A program made the position numbers and the translations under genes. The notes beneath the pieces were generated by a model. The model did not search any database. It worked only from the letters and a program-made list of their open reading frames with translations, and had not been told where the DNA came from. From assembly GCF_024498355.1 (NCBI RefSeq), contig NZ_CP101833.1:1593001-1657000 (forward strand): 64,000 nucleotides of DNA, given 5' to 3'. Shown in pieces: positions 27,420-35,451 of this stretch (its first letter is position 1; every line of letters starts with the position of its first letter). Origin of the DNA: Bacillus pumilus. Its GTDB lineage: Bacteria > Bacillota > Bacilli > Bacillales > Bacillaceae.

Positions 27420-28709
27420 TTGCCGAAAAATGACACGTCACTCTTGGAGAAAGCGAATCGTTATGGGACGCCGATGTATGTATACGATGGAGATGAATTG
27501 AAAGATCATTATGATCGCATTACATCATGGCTCCATCAATCAGCAGAGGTGTTCTTTTCATTTAAGTCCAATGGAAATCTTTCGATTGCATCCTTGTTAC
27601 GGTCTTTTGGAGCGGGGATAGAAGTGGCTTCTGTAGGCGAGCTTTTAATGGCTGTAAAAGCAGGATATTCTCCGCAGCACATCATTTTTTCTGGACCTGG
27701 TAAGCGGAAAGAAGAAATAGATACAGCCATTGAACACCAAATATACTGCATTATCGCAGAATCAAAGGAAGAACTGATTTATATCGCTGAGTCTGCAAAA
27801 CATCAAGGCAAGCAAGTAGCAGCAGGCATTCGTATCAATCCTGAATCAATTGAGTCACGAGCAAAAATAAAAATGGGCGGTGTTCCAAGTCCATTTGGGA
27901 TAGATGAATCGAAACTTGGCGATGTATTTGATCTTTTTCAGGCGTATGAAGACACTCTTTTGTTTAAAGGGATTCATATTTATTTGGGCACTCAAGTTCT
28001 TGATGAAACGTCGCTGTTATCATCGTTTGAATATACTCTCAACACAGCTGTTCGAATAAAGAATGACTATGGATTGACATGCGAAATGGTTGATTTAGGC
28101 GGAGGATTTGGGGTTCCATATTTTCAGCATGAAACACCCCTCAATGCTGAAAGGCTATTTCAAAAAGTAGCAGAATTGATTAGAGCGTATGAATCTGAGC
28201 TGGCGTTTCCGAGGTTTATGATCGAAATGGGGCGTTTCCTTTTAGCAGAATGTGGTGTTTACTTAACATCCATCCAATATGTGAAAAATTCAAAAGGGGA
28301 ACCATTTTTAATTGCAGATGGCGGAATGCATCATCATCAAGCGATGACATTTAGAGGCAGGCTGCTGCGCAATAATTATCCAATGCGGCTCATCAAACAT
28401 TCCAATAAACCCGCTGCTGTAGTGAAACAAACGATTGTTGGTCCACTTTGCACCCCAGAAGACTTAATTGGCAGGCAGGTGGAACTCCCGCAAGGTGAAC
28501 CAGGTGATCTACTTTGTATAGAGAAATCAGGCGCATATGGTCTTTGCTACAGCCCTACCTTATTTTTAGGCCATTCTTCTCCGCTAGAGCTGCTTTTATT
28601 TGAAGGAGACGATTATATTATTCGAGATAGAGGCGACCCGGAAGATCTCTTATTAAAACAGAACATGCCGCTTTTTAAACAAAGGAGGGTTGAATGTGAA
28701 ACTGACTGA
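27420..28709 (+). CDS. Fold-III PLP decarboxylase (diaminopimelate decarboxylase / BtrK-like)
   Basis: A 429-residue member of the alanine racemase-like fold. The PLP lysine is Lys49 in FSFKSNGNLS. GGGFGVPY binds the phosphate, and the second-domain motif GPLCTPED replaces the usual Cys-Glu-Ser. The length equals that of BtrK, which decarboxylates glutamyl-carrier protein to a 4-aminobutyryl-carrier protein. Lysine biosynthesis in Bacillus uses LysA, encoded elsewhere. The TTG at 27420 is preceded by AAGGAGGAGG; an in-frame ATG further up has no site and overlaps the ATP-grasp gene. The ATP-grasp / decarboxylase pair is the strongest link to butirosin-style tethered amino-acid chemistry. Confidence 0.82.
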   Translation: MPKNDTSLLEKANRYGTPMYVYDGDELKDHYDRITSWLHQSAEVFFSFKSNGNLSIASLLRSFGAGIEVASVGELLMAVKAGYSPQHIIFSGPGKRKEEIDTAIEHQIYCIIAESKEELIYIAESAKHQGKQVAAGIRINPESIESRAKIKMGGVPSPFGIDESKLGDVFDLFQAYEDTLLFKGIHIYLGTQVLDETSLLSSFEYTLNTAVRIKNDYGLTCEMVDLGGGFGVPYFQHETPLNAERLFQKVAELIRAYESELAFPRFMIEMGRFLLAECGVYLTSIQYVKNSKGEPFLIADGGMHHHQAMTFRGRLLRNNYPMRLIKHSNKPAAVVKQTIVGPLCTPEDLIGRQVELPQGEPGDLLCIEKSGAYGLCYSPTLFLGHSSPLELLLFEGDDYIIRDRGDPEDLLLKQNMPLFKQRRVECETD

Positions 28710-29889
28710 GCTTCGTCAAGAAACGATTGATCGTCTCGTTCTCCATTTTTCTGAAAGAGCCAGGCAGCTTGATGCCGAATGTCAATTCCCGCATCAAAAT
28801 GTTGACGAACTAATTGAATGTGGATTACATGTCGCCAATATGCCGAAAGAAGATGGAGGCCTTGGATATGGTTTTGAAGAAACGGTGACCCTCTTGTCAC
28901 AAATAGCTAAAGGCTGTGCATCGACAGGTTTAATTATGGCGATGCATTACTATTCACTTGGCGCCTTTTCTGAAGTGCTTTCAAGTGAGCAGCAGTCCTC
29001 GGTTTTTGATGATATCCGGCGTTCAGGAGAGTTAATCGCTTCTGTTAGTGATCCGAATGTAATTTTTATTTATCAGCGAAAGCAAATGGACGGAATCCCC
29101 ACCATTACAGCTGAAAAAACAGATGGCGGATATCTTGTAAGTGGAACAAAGTTTACAGTGACAGGTGCACCGCGCATTAAGTATTTACCAATTTATTGTG
29201 AGTATGCCCCGTCATCATGCACATCTCAATATGGAATGACTGCACTCTTAATGACGTTACCGAGTGAAGGTGCTGCAATTGAGGAGTCGTGGAATTATTC
29301 TGGAATGAGAGCATCTATGAGTCATCACATTCATTTTGATCAAGTATTTATACCCGATGATCATCTCATCGGGCGGGAAGGATACGCAATAGAAGATACT
29401 GAAAATTTGATCTATTGGTTTCGTTTAGCTGTTACAGCAGTTTATTACGGCATTGCAAAAGCAGCATATGAACACGCCCTCGATATGACTTATCAAAAAA
29501 ATGATCGAATCTCCAAAAAGAAAACGGCTTTTTTACCGGGTCAACAATTTCGTATAGCTGATATGAAAATGAAGCTAGATGTTGCACACTCTCAGCTCAT
29601 GGCCTGTGCCCAGCAAGCAGATAATGAAAAGGCACAAAATCATTACACAAGTGAGTTGTATACGAAGACGCTTATTACAAAACATTTTGTGACGCAGGCT
29701 GCAGAAGAGATCGTGCAGCTGGCCTCTCAAGTAGAGGGTTTTTCTTCATTACAACAAGGATCTTTTTTGGAACGTCTTAGCCGAGATGTCAAAGCGGCAA
29801 AATTCCATCCACCGTCTGAAGACTTATTAAAAGAAGTGATTGCGAAAAAAGAGCTTGGCATTATCCCATTAAAAAATCGCTGGGTATGA
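28696..29889 (+). CDS. Acyl-CoA dehydrogenase-family flavoprotein
   Basis: A 397-residue protein with the acyl-CoA dehydrogenase layout. The N-terminal helical domain has KEDGGLGYG, the middle beta domain has SGTKFTVTGAPR (the flavin contact region normally xSGxKxxxTN), and the C-terminal helical domain has VEGFSSLQQGSFLERLSRD. The family oxidises acyl thioesters on CoA or on a carrier protein using FAD; related enzymes desaturate or oxidise amino acids on carriers in antibiotic pathways. I infer a carrier-bound substrate here. The GTG at 28696 is six bases from AAAGGAGGG, and the gene overlaps the decarboxylase by 14 bases. Confidence 0.82.
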   Translation: MKLTELRQETIDRLVLHFSERARQLDAECQFPHQNVDELIECGLHVANMPKEDGGLGYGFEETVTLLSQIAKGCASTGLIMAMHYYSLGAFSEVLSSEQQSSVFDDIRRSGELIASVSDPNVIFIYQRKQMDGIPTITAEKTDGGYLVSGTKFTVTGAPRIKYLPIYCEYAPSSCTSQYGMTALLMTLPSEGAAIEESWNYSGMRASMSHHIHFDQVFIPDDHLIGREGYAIEDTENLIYWFRLAVTAVYYGIAKAAYEHALDMTYQKNDRISKKKTAFLPGQQFRIADMKMKLDVAHSQLMACAQQADNEKAQNHYTSELYTKTLITKHFVTQAAEEIVQLASQVEGFSSLQQGSFLERLSRDVKAAKFHPPSEDLLKEVIAKKELGIIPLKNRWV

Positions 29890-29916
29890 TGGCAAGAAAA
29901 AAGGGAGGAGACTTAT

Positions 29917-30909
29917 TTGACGATTACAACGCCCATCTTTCGAAACAATTATTTGAACTGCTCTCAATTAACGATTGCTGCCATGCTTCTTAGAAAAGGG
30001 ATTAAAATCGACAGGATTTGGAGGCAAGCTGGCATTGTTTATAGATCTCAAGACCAAGGGTTTATTTTAATGGGTTCCTTTAAGCATTTTCGTGAGGATA
30101 TTCTACAACATAATGGAATCCATTTAGAAGAAATTTTTTACACTGAAGAGGAATTAGACCTTTATATCAACAGGGTGTTCAAACAGCATCCGAGCAATGG
30201 GACAGTGTCTGTTTCACTGGATATTTTTGAATTACCATACTGTCCATTTTATGAAAGGGAACATGGGTATCACACATTGGAAGTACTTGAGGTAAAAGGT
30301 GATCATGTGGTAGTTAGTGATCATGCATATTCATATCATGGCACCTTAAGTAAAGACCATTTGATGAAAGCTGCCCGCTCTATATATGATCATACGCCTC
30401 GAACTGAAAATCGATATAAATGGATTAAATATGTAGATCGTCAGCAACAACCAGATGTGCTGACGATTTTAAAAGAGCATGTTGCCATTTTAGAAGGAGC
30501 ACCGCCACATTTTGAATTGCCCGGGGTCGTCACAGGCTTGAAGGCTATTTCAATCATTGAAAGAGATTATATTGATAGTATCAAAGACAACGAAAAAGGA
30601 AACTTATTAGACAATGTTTATTTTGAAGGATTAAAGGATGTCGCCAACTCGAGAAAACATATGGTGACATTCTTATCCTCTTATGAAAATGGGCATTTAC
30701 AGCCTCTCATCCAAGCTTTTGAAGATGCATATCAAAGCTGGACAGTTCTCGCAAATTTTACGGCTAGAGTAGGTCTCAGTAAGAATCCCCGCAGCATGAT
30801 TGAACGGACGTCAAATCGCTTTCAGAAAACATTAGACATTGAGACAGGCCTGCTCTCACAACTAAAAGAGGTGATTCAAAATGAAGACCTATCAAACCAT
30901 CTCTCTTGA
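29917..30909 (+). CDS. BtrH-like acyltransferase (butirosin biosynthesis protein H family)
   Basis: A 330-residue protein whose first 145 residues fit the BtrH N-terminal, papain-like domain. A nucleophile-type Cys15 (NYLNCSQLTIAAML) is followed by EREHGYHTLEVLEV with His119 and VVSDHAY with Asp135, giving a plausible Cys-His-Asp triad. The C-terminal half is helical, as in the family's second domain. BtrH moves the finished amino-acyl side chain from the carrier protein to an amino group of the aminoglycoside. Here the acceptor is unknown, though the cyclitol genes suggest one. The TTG start follows GGGAGGAG. The family call is from pattern, not from a search. Confidence 0.66.
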   Translation: MTITTPIFRNNYLNCSQLTIAAMLLRKGIKIDRIWRQAGIVYRSQDQGFILMGSFKHFREDILQHNGIHLEEIFYTEEELDLYINRVFKQHPSNGTVSVSLDIFELPYCPFYEREHGYHTLEVLEVKGDHVVVSDHAYSYHGTLSKDHLMKAARSIYDHTPRTENRYKWIKYVDRQQQPDVLTILKEHVAILEGAPPHFELPGVVTGLKAISIIERDYIDSIKDNEKGNLLDNVYFEGLKDVANSRKHMVTFLSSYENGHLQPLIQAFEDAYQSWTVLANFTARVGLSKNPRSMIERTSNRFQKTLDIETGLLSQLKEVIQNEDLSNHLS

Positions 30910-31435
30910 TGATTATGTGAATAACAGAGGCATCACGCATCAAAATGAATATGACAAAGGCCAGTTAACCATTGGCGGAGCTTCTTTACCGGCTGAGTTA
31001 GTCATGAACCTGCAACATCATCTTGTCGAAGGAATCCCTTTTCAATTCATTTATAAAGATCAAGGAGACAATATTGAATTAGAGGGTCAATCTATTCACC
31101 TTCCGCTATTGGAAGCAGAAGCGCTACATGTTATTGGCTGTTCTTCTAATGGCAATCTATACGAAAATATTTCATTTTTACGAGAGGGGAAAGTTGTTTA
31201 TGAATCTCGGCTTTCCTTAACCGATGTCATTGAACAAGAACCTGCATTTAATGATCGCGTTGCATATGCATTTGATTATATTCATACGGTAGCAGGCATC
31301 AATCATCATTTGACATCAAGGCTATGGCTTAATTCGCTCTCCTTATCACACAAGGTAGTTTTTGATGAAATTCGCTTTCAAGATAATCCTTTTATGCATA
31401 TTTTCGCAATGACGATCCAGCAGTCAGACAATTGA
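30881..31435 (+). CDS. Uncharacterised 184-residue protein
   Basis: I do not recognise this protein. It has no signal peptide, membrane segment or cysteine motif. It reads as mostly beta strands broken by short polar turns (FQFIYKDQ, HVIGCSS, ENISFLREGKVVYES, HIFAMTIQQ) with scattered acidic residues, as in a small beta-sandwich or barrel. The ATG is behind AGAGGTGATT and overlaps the BtrH-like gene by 29 bases, so the two are translated together. The partnership suggests an accessory or binding subunit of the transfer step. A sugar-binding fold is possible, but I have no firm evidence. Confidence 0.6.
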   Translation: MKTYQTISLDDYVNNRGITHQNEYDKGQLTIGGASLPAELVMNLQHHLVEGIPFQFIYKDQGDNIELEGQSIHLPLLEAEALHVIGCSSNGNLYENISFLREGKVVYESRLSLTDVIEQEPAFNDRVAYAFDYIHTVAGINHHLTSRLWLNSLSLSHKVVFDEIRFQDNPFMHIFAMTIQQSDN

Positions 31436-31453
31436 TGGAAGGGAGACGTGTCT

Positions 31454-33415
31454 ATGTGCGGCATTGCAGGTTATTGTCATTTTAACCAAGCACCACTTGA
31501 CCATCACATCTTACTAAATATGAAAAACGCACTTGCTGTGCGTGGACCTGATGATAGTGGTGTATATCAAGACGAATCAGTTGGTTTGGTTCATACGCGG
31601 CTTTCAATTATCGATATTCATTCTGGCCCTCAGCCAATGACGAATGAAGACGATTCTATATTTGTGATTCTAAATGGAGAGATCTATAATTTTCAAGAAT
31701 TGAGAGAAGACCTATGGAATAAAGGTCATACGTTTCGTACGCAGACAGATACAGAGGTACTGGTTCATGGCTATGAAGAATACGGGATTTCATTTATTGA
31801 GCAATTAAATGGAATGTTTTCAGCTGCTATATGGGATCGAAAGAAGAAAGTATTTTATTTATTTAGAGATCGGTCTGGGATTAAGCCGCTTTATTTTTCA
31901 GAATGCCGGGGAGGGCTTGTTTTTGGGTCAGAAATGAAGTCACTTCTTCAGCATCCAGACATACAAACTGTCGTTCAGCCTGAGGCTGTCATCAGTTATT
32001 TATCATTCCGTTATTCCATCGGGGAACAGACTTTCTTTCAAGGAATTCATAAATTACCTCCAGGCGTCTTTTTGAAAATGGATGAAACAGGAATAACAAA
32101 AGAGGCCTATTGGCAATATCCTCTCCCGTCGGATGGGATCGATCGAGGAGAACACTATTATCAAAAAGCCTTATTTGAATTACTTCAAGATTCTGTACAA
32201 AAACAGATGATGTCAGATGTGCCAGTTGGAGCTTTTTTGAGCGGCGGGGTGGATTCGACTTCTATTGTTGCTTTCATGTCCAAGTATGCTAACGATGATA
32301 TTCATTGTTTTTCGACCAGTTTTGAAGAGAAAGGATTTTCTGAAGAAAGTTATGCCAAGCTGGCAGCAGACCAATACAATGTCAAGCTCCACTCACATCG
32401 AATGAGTGAAGAAGAGTATTTTCAATTATTGCCTGAAGTTGTAAAGCGTAGAGATCACCCTCTCTCCATTCCTCATGAAGTCGCTTTTTACCGCATGTCA
32501 CAGGAAGCAAAAAAGCATGTGACGGTTGTTTTATGCGGTGAAGGAGCAGATGAATTGTTTGCAGGGTATGGACGGGTGTTTAGAAGTCCGGCAGATTGGC
32601 GGAAAATTTTGCTGCTTCAAAAAAGCCGAAAGCTGTCACCAATGCTTTCAAGATTATTATTTGATCCATCCTTTCAGCAGCAATTGCATCAATTTATCCA
32701 CCTTGAAGATGAAATGGATCATTACAAAAGAAGGTATGCGTGGTTTACTGCAGGAGAAAAAGGGCAGCTTTTAGATCATCAAGCTGCCTCATTCGATTCT
32801 TCCAATTCGCACATGGATCAGTTTATCGCGCAGTGCTTTCAAAAAATGGAAGGACAGTCGTATGAAAACAAATTGCTCTATTTATTTCAGCAGATCCATC
32901 TGCCGAATCTGTTAGACCGGCTTGATATCATGACCATGTCACACGGTCTTGAAGCGCGCGTTCCGTTTCTTGATCATCGAATCATCCAATTTGTCAATGA
33001 CATGCCTTTTAAATATAAACTTCCTTACAAGGGATTACCTAGCAGGCTGCAAGCATTTTTTCAATCGAGTCTTAAAACAAGCGAGGTACAAGATATTCCG
33101 AAATATATGTTAAAAAAGACAATGGAGCAAACGGTGGATAAGCGTATATTATATAGAAGAAAAATGGGCTTTCCGGTTCCTGTGTATCATTGGATGAGCA
33201 AAAGGATGGGAGAAATCGAAGAGAAGCTTCTTGATGAACAAAGCTTTGCAACTGAATTATTTCAAAGAAAGCCGCTAGAACAATTCTTAAGAAATGACCC
33301 GAATCAGAAAAACAAAAATGGAGCTGACCAAAAAGTTTGGATGCTCTACAATTTGGAGCTATGGCATGATCACTATATCAAGTCGGCGCGTCTTCCTCTG
33401 CCATCTGGCCGTTAA
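31454..33415 (+). CDS. Glutamine-dependent asparagine synthetase-type amide ligase
   Basis: A 653-residue class II asparagine synthetase family protein. The start must be the ATG at 31454, because it puts Cys2 (MCGIAGYCHF) at the N-terminus as the glutaminase nucleophile; a GTG six bases earlier would bury it. Further glutaminase residues are LNGEIYNF and QTDTEVLVHG. The synthetase half has the pyrophosphate loop FLSGGVDSTS, GEGADELFAGYGR and LEARVPFLD. Bacillus has AsnB, AsnH and AsnO elsewhere. Homologues in antibiotic clusters form amide or macrocycle bonds (for example lasso cyclases, beta-lactam synthetase). It closes the 17-gene run, so a late amide step is plausible. Confidence 0.85.
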   Translation: MCGIAGYCHFNQAPLDHHILLNMKNALAVRGPDDSGVYQDESVGLVHTRLSIIDIHSGPQPMTNEDDSIFVILNGEIYNFQELREDLWNKGHTFRTQTDTEVLVHGYEEYGISFIEQLNGMFSAAIWDRKKKVFYLFRDRSGIKPLYFSECRGGLVFGSEMKSLLQHPDIQTVVQPEAVISYLSFRYSIGEQTFFQGIHKLPPGVFLKMDETGITKEAYWQYPLPSDGIDRGEHYYQKALFELLQDSVQKQMMSDVPVGAFLSGGVDSTSIVAFMSKYANDDIHCFSTSFEEKGFSEESYAKLAADQYNVKLHSHRMSEEEYFQLLPEVVKRRDHPLSIPHEVAFYRMSQEAKKHVTVVLCGEGADELFAGYGRVFRSPADWRKILLLQKSRKLSPMLSRLLFDPSFQQQLHQFIHLEDEMDHYKRRYAWFTAGEKGQLLDHQAASFDSSNSHMDQFIAQCFQKMEGQSYENKLLYLFQQIHLPNLLDRLDIMTMSHGLEARVPFLDHRIIQFVNDMPFKYKLPYKGLPSRLQAFFQSSLKTSEVQDIPKYMLKKTMEQTVDKRILYRRKMGFPVPVYHWMSKRMGEIEEKLLDEQSFATELFQRKPLEQFLRNDPNQKNKNGADQKVWMLYNLELWHDHYIKSARLPLPSGR

Positions 33416-33477
33416 ATACATCCGGTCTATTCCCCCTGTCTGCTGCATATATGATATGGAAGGGAAGTGATGCGATT

Positions 33478-33750
33478 TTGAGGCTAAGTGAGCTGTCAGG
33501 AAAAGAGATCGTCGATATCAAAAGAGCGGAGCGGCTTGGCGTGCTGGGACAAACCGACCTTGAAATAAATGAACAGGACGGTCAGATTACAGCACTCATC
33601 ATACCTTCCGTCAAGTGGTTTGGCTTTCGAAAACAAGGAAATGACATCCGCGTTCCGTGGAATCACATTCAAAAAATAGGATCAGATATGATCATTCTCG
33701 ATGTGCCTGAAGAACTGCAGCCGCACGGGGAAAAAGAGCACCCATCATAA
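33478..33750 (+). CDS. ymxH: YmxH, YlmC/YmxH-family PRC-barrel protein
   Basis: A 90-residue single PRC-barrel protein of the YlmC/YmxH family, found in spore formers. It runs RLSELSGKEIVDIKRAERLGVLGQTDLEIN ... VPWNHIQKIGSDMIILDVPEE and is a clear orthologue of B. subtilis YmxH. The TTG at 33478 follows GGAAGGGAAGTGATG. It marks the right edge of the inserted cluster. Just upstream, TCTATT-14-CATATATG loosely resembles a sigma-E promoter (low confidence). The stop codon lies in the loop of a terminator hairpin. An IS element has been inserted immediately after that hairpin. Confidence 0.9.
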   Translation: MRLSELSGKEIVDIKRAERLGVLGQTDLEINEQDGQITALIIPSVKWFGFRKQGNDIRVPWNHIQKIGSDMIILDVPEELQPHGEKEHPS

Positions 33751-33762
33751 AAGGGTGCTCTT
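33734..33762 (+). repeat. Left copy of a 29-base direct repeat (ymxH terminator hairpin)
   Basis: The sequence is a perfect 10-base stem (AAGAGCACCC / GGGTGCTCTT) with a nine-base loop that includes the ymxH stop codon. It is repeated exactly at 35312-35340, on the other side of the IS element. The left copy has lost the T run: the next base is the first of the IS. Confidence 0.92.
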
Positions 33763-33848
33763 CAGATTGTAGAGAAACTCATGTTTTTCTACAATCTTTT
33801 TTATTTTTAACGTATGTATGAAGAATGAAATGTATTGAAAAAGGCCTC

Positions 33849-33882
33849 CCACACACCTAGCCTAGCTTCGCTAGGTGTGTGG
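33849..33882 (-). terminator. Hairpin over the transposase stop codon
   Basis: A perfect 12-base stem (CCACACACCTAG / CTAGGTGTGTGG) with a ten-base loop. It contains the transposase stop codon and is followed on the minus strand by GGAGGCCTTTTT. It looks like the transposase gene's terminator. Confidence 0.6.
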
Positions 33883-35209
33883 CAATCTTCTTCATGTTCT
33901 GGCACGCAGCTGTGAGAAGAACTTGCTCACTCACATTCTGTTTTCCCCTCAACCGGCAGTAGCGAAGCCCGTGCAGTTGTTTTGAATCTGCAAAGCTTCG
34001 CTCTATTTTTTCTTTTCTTTTTTTATATAGCTCTTTTCCAGAGACAGATAGACGATTTTGTCTGATCTTTTCTTTATGTTCTTCCCACACGTGTCTTGAG
34101 ATCACTTTTTGATGATTTTTAGATCTTGTACAGCTTTCAAGAAAAGGACACGATGCACATTTTTTAGGATCTGATTTGTAGAACCTATAACCTTTTCGAT
34201 CAGTTGTCGTATATAAAAGCTTCTCACCATTTGGACATATGTAATGATCATGTTTAGAATCATACTGAAATTTCCACTTCTCAAATAATCCTCTTGTTGG
34301 ATGAAAACGTCTATGGGCAATAACACCAAAAATATGTCGATCAGATAAACCTTTACAGATTGGTGTTGTTAAATAACCAGAATCAAGGGCAACAGCTTCT
34401 ACTTGAAAACCAAATCGTGCGATTTGGAGATCTAATCGATCAAGATAGGGAACAGAATCATGGACATTACCGGGCGTGACATGGGCATCAGTGATGATAT
34501 TGTATTTCATATCTGTTGTACGGTGGTCTAGATAGAAAAAGCCTTCAGGCTTATTTTCACGATAAAGATAGCCACTTTCAGGATCAGTCGTACTTTGGCG
34601 AATGTCTTTTTTCGTTTTCACCTCCTCTTTTTCCTTTAAGGGCTTTTTTCCGTGTACCTCTCGATCTTCTTGAACGGCTTCATCTAATTCTTTCATATAG
34701 TTCTGAGTATCTTGTTCGATCGTTTTTCTCGTATATTTATGTTTATTGGCATTCGCTTTTAGATGGGTTGAATCGGTAAAAAGGACACGACCTCCAACCA
34801 TATCGTGATTGATGGCTTGTAGCACAATCTCATCAAAAATATCTTGAAAAATCGTTGTATCTGTAAATCGAGTACGACGATTCCAACTAATGGTGGAATG
34901 ATGAGGAACGGGGTCATTGATATTCAAACCTAAAAACCATCTATACGCCATGTTATAGTAAATTTCTTTTTCAAGCTGTCTTTCTGAACGGATACCATAC
35001 AGGTATCCGATAAACATCATTTTGAACAGAATGAGTGGATCAAGAGAAGGGCGACCTTTATTCTCACTATAATATGGTTTTACTTTGTCTATGATAAATG
35101 AAAAATCAATGTACTGATCAATTTTACGAAGCAGGTGATCCTCTTCGACCAGTTGATCTAGCAATACAAATTCGGCTTGGTGCTGAGAAGAATTTCTAGT
35201 GTGGAACAT
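33857..35209 (-). CDS. IS1182-family transposase (DDE type)
   Basis: A 450-residue DDE transposase. The N-terminal DUF772-type DNA-binding region has GRPSLDPLILFKMMFIGYLYG. The catalytic residues are likely the Asp in LFTDSTHLKANANK, the Asp in VALDSGYLTTP and the Glu in KIERSFADSKQLHGLRYCR. A cysteine cluster (CASCPFLESC) sits between the last two. The ATG at 35209 follows AAGGAAGGTG; the frame is open past it into the flanking repeat, but that extension has no site. No frameshift or internal stop is present, so it is probably functional. Confidence 0.92.
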   Translation of the reverse strand: MFHTRNSSQHQAEFVLLDQLVEEDHLLRKIDQYIDFSFIIDKVKPYYSENKGRPSLDPLILFKMMFIGYLYGIRSERQLEKEIYYNMAYRWFLGLNINDPVPHHSTISWNRRTRFTDTTIFQDIFDEIVLQAINHDMVGGRVLFTDSTHLKANANKHKYTRKTIEQDTQNYMKELDEAVQEDREVHGKKPLKEKEEVKTKKDIRQSTTDPESGYLYRENKPEGFFYLDHRTTDMKYNIITDAHVTPGNVHDSVPYLDRLDLQIARFGFQVEAVALDSGYLTTPICKGLSDRHIFGVIAHRRFHPTRGLFEKWKFQYDSKHDHYICPNGEKLLYTTTDRKGYRFYKSDPKKCASCPFLESCTRSKNHQKVISRHVWEEHKEKIRQNRLSVSGKELYKKRKEKIERSFADSKQLHGLRYCRLRGKQNVSEQVLLTAACQNMKKIATHLAKLG

Positions 35210-35311
35210 GAGAAAGACACCTTCCTTTAGTGGGTTTTTCTCTATTATAAAATGAGGAGATGTAAATTTTAAGGAAAAAAATAAAGCTGTCGAGATTTTC
35301 TCGACAGCCTG

Positions 35312-35340
35312 AAGAGCACCCATCATAAAAGGGTGCTCTT
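35312..35340 (+). repeat. Right copy of the 29-base direct repeat, with the T run
   Basis: An exact duplicate of 33734-33762. Here the hairpin is followed by TTTTTCTTTTCT, so this copy carries the original Rho-independent terminator of ymxH, now separated from its gene by the IS. Confidence 0.92.
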
Positions 35341-35365
35341 TTTCTTTTCTCTTCCCGATTTGTTC

Positions 35366-35393
35366 ACAGGCTGAATCCTCTCCTCATATGCTG
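35366..35393 (+). promoter_or_regulatory. Candidate sigma-K promoter of spoVFA
   Basis: ACA (35366-35368), a 16-base spacer and CATATGCTG (35385-35393) resemble the mother-cell sigma-K consensus (AC, then CATANNNTA). In B. subtilis the spoVF operon is transcribed by sigma-K. The site is about 60 bases upstream of the spoVFA start and about 25 bases downstream of the IS-side repeat, so it was not disrupted. Confidence 0.6.
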
Positions 35394-35451
35394 AAAGGGA
35401 GATTCAGAAAATATTACAGACTTTTTTAAATAAAGAAGGTGAACGGTCAGT

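Larger units (their letters stand above)
33763..35311. mobile_element. IS1182-family insertion sequence
   Basis: A 1549-base element that begins CAG and ends CTG. Its ends are imperfect inverted repeats: CAGATTGTAGAGAAACTC at the left against CAGGCTGTCGAGAAAATC at the right (read inward), 14 of 18 matching. Each end can also fold on itself (GATTGTAGA/TCTACAATC; GCTGTCGAGA/TCTCGACAGC). It carries one complete transposase gene on the minus strand. The flanking 29-base direct repeats are the target-site duplication. The sharp ends and the intact gene suggest a recent, possibly active copy. Confidence 0.9.

Noticed and set aside
27420..28709. lysA of lysine biosynthesis.
   Set aside because: The context, the carrier proteins and the neighbouring ATP-grasp gene favour a BtrK-type enzyme; no other lys genes are adjacent.
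10600..33415. A lasso-peptide cluster (HPr-kinase-like, NTP_transf_5, asparagine-synthetase-type, ABC exporter genes).
   Set aside because: No PqqD-like or transglutaminase-like leader-processing genes and no short precursor reading frame with a ribosome site were found in the gaps. The carrier proteins and carrier-acting enzymes point elsewhere.
35210..35326. A 39-residue extension of the transposase.
   Set aside because: It runs across the IS end into the target duplication and lacks a ribosome site.
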